Under the pieces are notes generated by a model. It made no database searches and was not told the origin of the DNA. It worked only from the letters and a program-made list of their open reading frames with translations. Made by a program: the position numbers and the translations under genes. A stretch of DNA of 5,221 bases from Desulfobaccales bacterium (lineage in GTDB: Bacteria; Desulfobacterota; Desulfobaccia; Desulfobaccales; 0-14-0-80-60-11): NCBI GenBank assembly GCA_041648175.1, contig JBAZPO010000048.1, forward strand, positions 1-5,221, written 5' to 3'. Positions 1 through 5,221 of the stretch are shown here, in pieces (the stretch's first letter is position 1; each line of letters starts with the position of its first letter).

Positions 1-18
1 TTCATGGAGCTTTGCCAT
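1..18 (-). CDS. Possible first codons of a further downstream gene, cut by window edge
   Basis: On the minus strand an ATG at 18-16 opens a frame reading MAKLHE up to the window edge, 40 bases after the stop of the small gene. AGGAG is present at 25-21 but only two bases before this ATG, which is too close for a normal Shine-Dalgarno; a second ATG at 5-3 is 15 bases from it, which is rather far. With six codons visible the call is weak. Apart from this, bases 1-58 hold nothing I can identify. Confidence 0.25.
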
Positions 19-58
19 TGCTCCTATTTGTTGCAATAGAAAGCGAAATTGGTATCAG

Positions 59-472
59 TCATGAATGGTCGTCCTGCCGAGTATCTAAACGCTGCCAGTG
101 CTGCAGTTCTTGCTTTTCTGCGAATTTTCCGCGGATGAACCTGGCGGCAAAATTAGGATGCCCGAAGTAACCTGGCGCCATGTCCAAAAACCTATCCTGC
201 ATGTCCCTGAGGATTTTGGGGGCCTCCGTGGCGGCAATAAAGTTGCGCTCGTCTTTGTGGGAGAAGATAATTTCGTCCCCCAACGCTTCCTTGACCTGGT
301 CGGCTTGCCCTCGCAGCTCCGGCGGCAGGGTGCCGGGCCGAATCGGAATGGCGATCCTGACCTCGAGGAGCACGAACCAGCGGTCGCCGGCTAGCGGCCG
401 GGAGTAGTCCCAAAACTCCAGGGTCAGGCCGTTATTGAGAGGATGCCGAGAGATTAAATTTTCCGAGTTCAT
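59..472 (-). CDS. Small uncharacterised protein, 137 residues
   Basis: I do not recognise a characterised family, though the opening (LISRHPLNNGLTLEFWD) has the feel of a conserved hypothetical protein seen in deltaproteobacteria. The N-terminal part reads as alternating beta strands: LTLEFWDYSRPLAGDRW (16-32), then FVLLEVRIAIPI (33-44). A charged, helix-prone second half follows (about 51-125), with DEIIFSHKDERNFIA (66-80) and APGYFGHPNFAARFI (99-113). There is no signal peptide, membrane helix, cysteine cluster or nucleotide-binding motif; it is probably cytosolic. The ATG at 472-470 is the only ATG before an in-frame upstream stop at 496-494, but its Shine-Dalgarno is poor: the nearest purine run, GGGG at 489-486, is 13 bases away. 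Same strand and order as the trehalose genes, 183 bases behind TreT, so operon membership is possible but not shown. Sensible amino-acid composition and the absence of any other good frame favour a real gene. Confidence 0.7.
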   Translation of the reverse strand: MNSENLISRHPLNNGLTLEFWDYSRPLAGDRWFVLLEVRIAIPIRPGTLPPELRGQADQVKEALGDEIIFSHKDERNFIAATEAPKILRDMQDRFLDMAPGYFGHPNFAARFIRGKFAEKQELQHWQRLDTRQDDHS

Positions 473-499
473 GGCCGAACTATAACCCCGTGATTATGC

Positions 500-517
500 G
501 GCCACCGTGGCCACCGC
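500..517. repeat. Tandem 9-base direct repeat forming a small hairpin
   Basis: GGCCACCGT (500-508) is followed at once by GGCCACCGC (509-517), differing in the last base. Because GGCCA and TGGCC are complementary, the junction also folds as GGCCA-CCG-TGGCC (500-512). It lies 28 bases upstream of the ATG of the small gene at 472, within its probable leader. It may be coincidental or may affect initiation. Confidence 0.4.
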
Positions 518-567
518 AGTCCAAAAATAGTTTTGGGGACCTCTTTGGTCTGAGGACCCGATCATCC

Positions 568-597
568 AAACCAGTCCGGGGGACAGCACCCCAGTTT
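568..597. repeat. REP-like imperfect hairpin
   Basis: On the plus strand AAAC, six bases, GGGG, a loop GACAGCA, CCCC, one base, then GTTT. The arms GGGG/CCCC (578-581 with 589-592) and AAAC/GTTT (568-571 with 594-597) form an interrupted stem. The core GGGGACAGCACCCC resembles the GGGGACAG-CACC type of extragenic repeat that I recall as abundant in some proteobacterial genomes and linked with REP-associated (Y1) transposases. Only one copy is in this window, so repetitiveness cannot be shown here. Confidence 0.35.
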
Positions 598-655
598 CGC
601 TCGCTTGGGCCCAAATTAAAGAAAATAGTACCAGCCTTGAAGGTCCTGGGGTCCA

Positions 656-1909
656 TCACGGTGCGGATTTCAGTTGTAGTTCTATCCGCTCCTGGTCTCC
701 ATATTTAAGGGCCACCAAAATGCTCAAATACTCTTGCAAATTTCTGGTCAGCAGAAAATTTTGCCGGACCAATTCTTTGGCTACACGACCCATTTCCAGA
801 GCTTTATCGGGGTGACGCAAGAGATATCTGGCGCGCAAAGCAGCTCCCTCCGGAGTCTTAACCAGGAAACCCGTGTGATGGTTCACTATCTGCAGCCGAA
901 TTCCCCCCGCATCGCCGCCGATCACCGGTTTTCCTTTCCACAGGGCCTCAGTCACGGTGAGGCCGAATCCTTCTTTGAGAGACTTTTGCACCACCAGGTC
1001 CGCGCCGCGCTGCAGGGCATTAATCGTGACATGGGCATCCGGAGGTAAAAGCAGCACGTGGATGTCTTTGTCGCCGCCGGCCTCATCACGAACCTCGGTC
1101 AGCACCGCGGCGCCTTCGGGGTCATCGGTGGCTTCACCGCCGGCGAGGACCAATTGCAGTGACGGCGCGAAAGACTTGACCAAGCGATATGATTTAATTA
1201 CGCCCAGAGGATCCTTGAATCGATCAAATCGTGAGACCTGGAGCATGATCAGCCTCTCAGGGTCCAGACCGAATTGAAGTTTGGCGGCCAGGACTTCCTC
1301 CGGAGTCAGATCCATGTTTTTTTCGCTGAGAGGGTCGATACTAGGCGGCATCAGATACTGAATGTGCGGCAAGGGTTGGGCAAAATCCGCCAGGGAAAAA
1401 ATACTCGCATCGTATTCCATGACATAGTTACGCAAGTATTGCCACACCGGACGATAAGGATGGCTCAGGTCGATATGGCAGCGCCAGATCCACTTGCCTT
1501 TTCGGTTCGGGCATGACCTTAACAGGGGCAGCGGCTGCGGATCATGGATAATAACTATGTCGGCTTCCTCAAGGATCGAACGGAGCTCTTCCGAGTTTTG
1601 GGCGCCGGTTTCCTCGTAAACCTTGAAAAGCCCATCCCCCAGCTGCACGGGTACGCCTTGTAAGGCGTTGTGAAAGCTCTTGGTAACCTGGAAGAACGCC
1701 TCTTGACCTCGAATTACTTCCCACCGCACATCGAGGCCCAGATCTTTCTGGAGGGGGACCAGCTTGCTCAGAATTTCCGCGACGCCGCCACCTACATAAG
1801 TGGAGTTGACGTGCACTACCTTCATGCCTCTTAATGGCCTGGCAAGTTGCCGGAGCCGATCGATCACGTTTTCTCCGGTCACCGCCACATAATCTTGAAT
1901 AGATGTCAT
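656..1909 (-). CDS. treT: GT4 glycosyltransferase, trehalose synthase TreT-like
   Basis: Retaining GT-B glycosyltransferase of family GT4, 417 residues, most like the trehalose glycosyltransferring synthase TreT (EC 2.4.1.245), which makes trehalose from an ADP- or UDP-glucose donor and free glucose. A short helical leader (1-28) precedes VVHVNSTYVGGGVAEIL (31-47), the glycine-rich acceptor-side loop typical of TreT. Further landmarks are IIHDPQPLPLL (120-130), WRCHIDLSHPYRP (142-154) and the donor-binding QVSRFDRFKDP with Arg227 and Lys232. Then come VVQKSLKEGFGLTVTEALW, carrying the GT4 E-x7-E pair Glu313/Glu321, and the nucleotide-sugar loop KPVIGGDAGGIRLQI. It appears complete and intact. 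The upstream start is kept because TreT proteins carry this leader and the RBS is strong. It overlaps the DUF5752 gene by one base. Trehalose phosphorylase (TreP) belongs to the same GT4 branch and is the main alternative; donor nucleotide and direction of reaction cannot be read from sequence. Confidence 0.85.
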   Translation of the reverse strand: MTSIQDYVAVTGENVIDRLRQLARPLRGMKVVHVNSTYVGGGVAEILSKLVPLQKDLGLDVRWEVIRGQEAFFQVTKSFHNALQGVPVQLGDGLFKVYEETGAQNSEELRSILEEADIVIIHDPQPLPLLRSCPNRKGKWIWRCHIDLSHPYRPVWQYLRNYVMEYDASIFSLADFAQPLPHIQYLMPPSIDPLSEKNMDLTPEEVLAAKLQFGLDPERLIMLQVSRFDRFKDPLGVIKSYRLVKSFAPSLQLVLAGGEATDDPEGAAVLTEVRDEAGGDKDIHVLLLPPDAHVTINALQRGADLVVQKSLKEGFGLTVTEALWKGKPVIGGDAGGIRLQIVNHHTGFLVKTPEGAALRARYLLRHPDKALEMGRVAKELVRQNFLLTRNLQEYLSILVALKYGDQERIELQLKSAP

Positions 1910-2577
1910 CAGATCACTCCCCGGAAAAAATATTTGGTGAACAGATCTGCCAATTGCTGGCGCAATTCCACGAGAGTGCCGAAATAGGGATCAACTGTAG
2001 CCAATTGTGAGCAAAGATCATCATCACCGCAAGACCTCAACCAGGAGCGGAAATCGTCCATCATTTCAGGGCTCCGGCGTCTCGCATCAATAAAATGATA
2101 AAATATGCTGCCCACGGACATTTTGGGCACAGCCTCCACCAATTCTTCCGGTTCTTCAATTTTGCCGCGGGTATCGAAAACCACCATTTGGGAGCGGACA
2201 AAATGAAACTGCATATCGGGCTTGGCCCAGGTAATCGTTTCGATCTCATCCAACCTCTGGTCGATGAATTCGAGCAGCTCCTGGCGCAAGGATTCGAGAT
2301 TCATAAAAGGATCGGGGTCGATAACCGATAATCGTTCCGCCAGGATATTGTCTTGCAGGGCATGGTGAACCCATTCAGCAAAATCGTTATTGTATTCAGG
2401 TGCATCGAACCTGGGCCTCAAGAGCCCCCCCCAAAAATGATGGTAGATGCTCCCGAGATGGATGTTAAGCAAACGGTTTCTCATTTCTTTTAGGTTTTGG
2501 GCCTTCAGCCCGGTGGCTATGGTCACCAGCGCACAGTCTTTGACGAAAAATGGTTCACGGTTGGCATTTATAGACAT
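1909..2577 (-). CDS. DUF5752-family protein, two tandem copies of one domain
   Basis: Protein of 222 residues and unknown function, recognised from memory as the DUF5752 family, whose members are about this size. No signal peptide or membrane segment is visible; it is probably cytosolic and mostly helical. It consists of two related halves, about residues 11-111 and 125-217. Matching landmarks are FVKDCALV / FVRSQMVV; GSIYHHF (42-48) / GSIFYHF (156-162), sharing His47/His161; NDFAEWV / DDFRSWL, sharing Asp65/Asp175 and Trp69/Trp179; VIDP / TVDP (Asp87/Asp196); and SLRQELLEF / ELRQQLADL. The first copy has an extra insert of about six residues around GLLRPRFDAPEYN. It follows treY by 113 bases and its TGA overlaps the ATG of the TreT-like gene by one base, which implies co-translation. 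A role as accessory factor or regulator of the trehalose enzymes is inferred from position only. No catalytic signature is recognised. Confidence 0.8.
   Translation of the reverse strand: MSINANREPFFVKDCALVTIATGLKAQNLKEMRNRLLNIHLGSIYHHFWGGLLRPRFDAPEYNNDFAEWVHHALQDNILAERLSVIDPDPFMNLESLRQELLEFIDQRLDEIETITWAKPDMQFHFVRSQMVVFDTRGKIEEPEELVEAVPKMSVGSIFYHFIDARRRSPEMMDDFRSWLRSCGDDDLCSQLATVDPYFGTLVELRQQLADLFTKYFFRGVI
1917..1922 (-). promoter_or_regulatory. Ribosome binding site of the TreT-like gene, inside the DUF5752 gene end
   Basis: GGGGAG on the minus strand stands seven bases (TGATCTG) before the ATG at 1909-1907, an ideal distance. It lies within the last codons of the DUF5752 gene, whose TGA shares its final A with this ATG (TGATG). 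The arrangement fixes the start and points to termination-reinitiation coupling. Confidence 0.8.
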
Positions 2578-2581
2578 CTTA

Positions 2582-2586
2582 CCCTC
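2582..2586 (-). promoter_or_regulatory. Ribosome binding site of the DUF5752 gene
   Basis: On the minus strand GAGGG stands four bases (TAAG) before the ATG at 2577-2575. The spacing is slightly short but acceptable, and it supports this Met as the start. The conserved EPFFVKDCALV stretch begins at residue 8, so internal Met codons are unlikely starts. Confidence 0.65.
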
Positions 2587-2611
2587 ACAAGTTTATAGAA
2601 ATACTTTGCTA

Positions 2612-2629
2612 GGTGGATACGTATTGACC
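2612..2629. promoter_or_regulatory. Imperfect 18-bp dyad upstream of the DUF5752 gene, possible operator
   Basis: GGTGGATAC is followed directly by GTATTGACC. The half-sites match as inverted copies at 7 of 9 positions, with a perfect ATACGTAT core at 2617-2624 centred on CG. It lies in the 113-base gap between treY and the DUF5752 gene, 35 bases before the ATG. A zero-spacer palindrome with a central CG is reminiscent of LacI/GalR-type operators, but nothing else in the window supports a regulator. Chance symmetry is quite possible. The rest of this gap holds only a short CCGG-N7-CCGG inverted repeat (2629-2643) and no T-rich terminator. Confidence 0.25.
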
Positions 2630-2690
2630 CGGCAGTGGACCGGCACGCCTGGGAACACCGTCGGCGCGGCACTATTCAAAGGATTTGCCC

Positions 2691-5221
2691 TTACTCTTCC
2701 TTTCCTTCGCCCAGGAGCAACGCCACTGGAAAACTGCGTAATACGCCGCCGACAGGCAATGTCTGGCCCGCAGAAACCACCTCGTTCGTAATAACATTCC
2801 GCCAGGCAACAGGCGCCCCGTCAGGCATGATCACCCCGGTGTCCTGCCATACCGGTCTTCCCAGAGGAAGATCTCCCTCTTGAATCAGGTGGCTGAGGAA
2901 CCTCGGAGCAAGGACCAGGGCCCATTGCCGCTGATGCCTCCAGGCAAAGGCGATGACATGGCCTTTAAATTTTCCCGCCGACTCCAGGGGAAGATAAGCG
3001 CCGGAGCGGAAGAGCTCTTGATTTGCTTTTTTTGCCTTCAGCGCCCGATAAATGAGAAAGAGTTTAATCTTGCCATCCTCTCTCGTGGCCAAGAGATCTT
3101 GGACCAGCCGGCCGATATCCGCATCATCCTGTTCCCGGATGCCGGCCAGCATGGCGCGCCTTTTGGCAAAATCTACCGGCCGGCGATTGTCAGGATCCAC
3201 CAGGCTCAGGTCCCATAGTTCCGATCCCTGATAGAAATCAGGCACACCGGGTGAGGCGATCTTGATCAGTGTCTGCGAGAGGGAGTTGAGGATCCCGTAG
3301 TGAGAAACTCTCCGGCAAAACGGGATAAATTCTTTCAGAAAAGCGTTGGCTTCTGAGGGGGCCAGGATTTTCTCAGCAAAGGAGACGTAAGCGTTTTCAT
3401 ACTCAGTGTCGGCTTTCAACCACGCGGTATGGACCTTGGCTTCCCGGACAGCTTTGACAATATATCCCTTAATTCTGGCAACGAACTCGGGATACTCGGT
3501 ATCTGCAAAGGGCCAGGCGCCAATCAGCGTCTGGTATAAAAAATACTCGTCGTTCCTATCCGGAACGGCTAAGCCGCTCAGGCGCTTTTTTTTGCCCCGG
3601 TTTATTTTGATCCAGGTCCGGAGTTTTTTTAGCCACTCGTGCGGCATCTCGGACAAGACATTTATTCTGGCGCGTGTGTCTTCACCTCTTTTGGTATCGT
3701 GAGTCGAGGTGGCATTTAAGGAATCCGGCCACAAGTCTCTTTTCTTCGTGTTGAAGTTGTGGAATTCTTCCAGCGAGCAGCCGAAGTGGCCCGGCCGTCC
3801 ACCTACCTCATTGAGTGACAAGAGCCGGTTGTAGACATAATGTGTGGTATCTTCGACTCCCTTCGCCATTACCGGCCCGGTAAGTTGCTGAAACCTCATG
3901 GCAAAGTGGAGCCAGTCCCGCTTCTCTTCCTCAGAAACATAATCGGGAAAGTCCAGGAGAAGGAATCTCCGTACGAAGGCAAATCCATGTAAGAGGGCGG
4001 GGAAATTGGCGCTGGCCCGGTCCACCGCGGCCAAAATGTATTTCCTGTCGTCGTCCGGGACCACCACCTGGCTGATATAGGTCCGGTATACCGGAAATAC
4101 TGCCAGGACTTCGGTCAAGGCTCTTTGCAGCGCGGTGAGAGTTATGTCGCTGCCATGGCGGTCCCGGCTGGAGATCTTCTTCAGGCGCTGGGCGAGGTTG
4201 TGGACGTCACTCGCCATATCTTCCTCAATTATCAGCTTTTTGTTGTCGTGCACGACATCTTCATAAGAATTCTTTAAGCCGGTGACGTTGGCATAGATTC
4301 TGCTGAAGGCTCGCGCATTTTCCTTTTGGCAAAACAACTCATTGACGTAATTTATAAAATCATAGCCGGTGGTTCCCTGGACCGGCCAAGAAGGTGGCAG
4401 GTCTTCCTGAAGATTGAGTATTTTTTCCACCATTAGATAGTTTGCCGGTGCTTTTTCTCTCACCTTTTGCAGATAGCTTGCCGGATCGTACAGCCCATCA
4501 ACATGATCAATTCTTAGACCGGTAACCACTCTTTTTTCAATCAGATCGAAAATCAGGCGGTGCGTGTAGTTTAGAACGTGCTCGTCTTCCATTCTTAGTG
4601 AAATTAGCCCATTGACACAAAAAAAACGGCGATAATTTATTTCTTCCGCGGCCACTTTCCAAAATGAAAGCCTGAAGACTTGTTGGGAAAGAAGGTCATC
4701 AAGAAAATTAAAACTCTCGACCTTACCCTTTTCACCATTGAAGGTCCGCACGTTTTCATCAATAAATGCCTTTATTACCGCATTGCTATTGTATAGTTCC
4801 CACATAGTACGCTGGATGAATTCTTTCTGGTTATTGCGCTCCTCCGGCTCATTGATAGATGAAATTGTCTTCAAGACGTAGAGGATGCCTAAAAGCTTAA
4901 TAAAATCGAAATTGTCTTCTGGAAGTTTCCTCTTTAACTGGGGCAAGTTGTTAAAAAAGTTGAGGTAAGATTCGATTCGTAACGGGAAAGCGAGGTTGTA
5001 GTAAGCCACCTGGAAGCCATTAGGACCGTATTGGAGAGCGATCTCTCCATTTTCGAGACACTCCCCATAAAACCAGCCAAGAAATGGCGCCAGAATTCTC
5101 TTATTGAGGCTGGCGGCGGGATAATCCCAATCCACGTCGAAAAACTGAAAATACCTGGAGGTGGAGCCATTCTCCAAAATATCCATCAGCAGCCGATTGT
5201 CCGAATCCATCGCCATATGAT
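2691..5221 (-). CDS. treY: Maltooligosyl trehalose synthase (TreY), 5' end cut off by window edge
   Basis: GH13 enzyme (EC 5.4.99.15) that turns the terminal alpha-1,4 bond at the reducing end of a maltodextrin into the alpha,alpha-1,1 bond of trehalose; expected to be cytoplasmic. Numbering from the first in-window Met (5216-5214), 841 residues are visible. The reading frame stays open upstream: the preceding codon is His (5219-5217) and the partial codon before it fits Asn, giving the family's NHMA motif. This Met is therefore internal, and roughly 90-100 N-terminal residues lie outside. Signatures: LENGSTSRYFQFFDVDWD (14-31); nucleophile Asp237 in GLRIDHVDGL; acid/base Glu264 in LMVEKIL, followed by PVQGTTGYDF; FPVYRTYI (374-381); KGVEDTTHYVYNRLLSLNE (452-470); third carboxylate Asp507 in STHDTKRGED; GVPDFYQGSELWDL (657-670). 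The C-terminal 100 residues or so resemble the family's beta domain. All three catalytic carboxylates are intact and there is no frameshift. The stop is TAA. TreZ, its usual partner, is not in the window. Confidence 0.96.
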   Translation of the reverse strand, partial: HMAMDSDNRLLMDILENGSTSRYFQFFDVDWDYPAASLNKRILAPFLGWFYGECLENGEIALQYGPNGFQVAYYNLAFPLRIESYLNFFNNLPQLKRKLPEDNFDFIKLLGILYVLKTISSINEPEERNNQKEFIQRTMWELYNSNAVIKAFIDENVRTFNGEKGKVESFNFLDDLLSQQVFRLSFWKVAAEEINYRRFFCVNGLISLRMEDEHVLNYTHRLIFDLIEKRVVTGLRIDHVDGLYDPASYLQKVREKAPANYLMVEKILNLQEDLPPSWPVQGTTGYDFINYVNELFCQKENARAFSRIYANVTGLKNSYEDVVHDNKKLIIEEDMASDVHNLAQRLKKISSRDRHGSDITLTALQRALTEVLAVFPVYRTYISQVVVPDDDRKYILAAVDRASANFPALLHGFAFVRRFLLLDFPDYVSEEEKRDWLHFAMRFQQLTGPVMAKGVEDTTHYVYNRLLSLNEVGGRPGHFGCSLEEFHNFNTKKRDLWPDSLNATSTHDTKRGEDTRARINVLSEMPHEWLKKLRTWIKINRGKKKRLSGLAVPDRNDEYFLYQTLIGAWPFADTEYPEFVARIKGYIVKAVREAKVHTAWLKADTEYENAYVSFAEKILAPSEANAFLKEFIPFCRRVSHYGILNSLSQTLIKIASPGVPDFYQGSELWDLSLVDPDNRRPVDFAKRRAMLAGIREQDDADIGRLVQDLLATREDGKIKLFLIYRALKAKKANQELFRSGAYLPLESAGKFKGHVIAFAWRHQRQWALVLAPRFLSHLIQEGDLPLGRPVWQDTGVIMPDGAPVAWRNVITNEVVSAGQTLPVGGVLRSFPVALLLGEGKEE

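Larger units (their letters stand above)
473..655. other. 183-base intergenic gap with several small hairpins, no clear gene or terminator
   Basis: Separates the TreT-like gene from the small downstream gene. No convincing minus-strand coding frame with an RBS is visible. It holds a palindrome TTGGGCCCAA (605-614), a REP-like hairpin (568-597), alternative GACC/GGTC hairpins sharing the segment 547-550 (538-550 versus 547-558), a CCAAAA/TTTTGG hairpin (521-536), and a GC-rich hairpin GGCCA-CCG-TGGCC (500-512) next to the next gene. None is followed by a run of T on the minus strand, so a classical intrinsic terminator after the TreT-like gene is not supported. The density of dyads is higher than in the other gap and may act in mRNA stability or processing between genes. 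Confidence 0.5.

Noticed and set aside
98..394. Plus-strand open frame of 98 codons opposite the small gene
   Set aside because: Entirely antisense to the better-supported minus-strand gene, with no family features and no clear ribosome binding site.
519..540. CCAAAA-loop-TTTTGG hairpin as a terminator of the TreT-like gene
   Set aside because: The stem is AT-rich, has a two-base bulge and is not followed by a T run on the minus strand; it is also over 100 bases past the stop codon.
490..708. Plus-strand open frame of 72 codons across the intergenic gap
   Set aside because: Runs into the end of the TreT-like gene on the opposite strand; low-complexity, basic, Pro/Ser-rich composition with no recognisable motif.
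734..1277. Overlapping plus-strand open frames opposite the TreT-like gene
   Set aside because: Shadows of a clearly conserved GT4 gene; their translations resemble no protein family.
2095..2331. Plus-strand frame of 78 codons opposite the DUF5752 gene
   Set aside because: Antisense to a gene whose own frame shows two-fold internal homology, which is strong evidence for that frame instead.
2593..2617. Possible promoter before the DUF5752 gene (TATAAA with a TATCCA-like -35 on the minus strand)
   Set aside because: The -35 matches consensus at only three of six positions, and the implied start would leave almost no leader before the ribosome binding site.
2880..3702. Plus-strand frames opposite treY
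   Set aside because: treY is continuous through this region with family motifs in frame; the antisense frames are by-products of its codon usage.
5214..5216. ATG at 5216-5214 as the true start of treY
   Set aside because: The frame stays open to the window edge and the upstream codons fit the NHMA motif, which is internal in TreY proteins.

Overview
The window is one gene-dense stretch of a bacterial chromosome. Every convincing gene is on the minus strand, so transcription runs from the high-coordinate end to the low-coordinate end. Base composition looks balanced, near 50% GC by eye. The gene content (long-form TreY, a DUF5752 protein, a TreT-like glycosyltransferase and a small conserved-looking hypothetical) reminds me of Desulfobacterota/deltaproteobacterial genomes such as Syntrophobacterales or Geobacter relatives. 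That placement rests on remembered gene neighbourhoods, not a search, and is tentative.

Layout in transcription order. (1) 5221-2691: treY, maltooligosyl trehalose synthase (GH13). It runs off the right edge, so its first roughly 90-100 residues are missing. (2) A 113-base gap with an imperfect 18-bp dyad. (3) 2577-1909: a DUF5752-family protein of unknown function made of two tandem copies of one helical-looking domain. (4) 1909-656: a GT4 glycosyltransferase strongly resembling TreT (trehalose glycosyltransferring synthase). Its ATG overlaps the DUF5752 stop by one base (TGATG), so the two are probably translationally coupled. (5) A 183-base gap, 473-655, with several short hairpins, one of them REP-like. 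(6) 472-59: a small protein of 137 residues that I do not recognise functionally. (7) Bases 1-58 are downstream spacer, perhaps containing the first codons of another minus-strand gene.

The likely theme is trehalose metabolism from two carbon sources. TreY rearranges the reducing end of maltodextrin or glycogen chains into a trehalosyl unit that TreZ, not in this window, would release. TreT would join glucose from a nucleotide-sugar to free glucose. The DUF5752 protein sits between the two enzymes and is coupled to the second, which makes it a candidate accessory or regulatory partner; this is inference from position only. I saw no tRNA, rRNA, CRISPR array, insertion sequence, convincing sigma-70 promoter or classical Rho-independent terminator. 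The most interesting under-described component is the duplicated DUF5752 protein.
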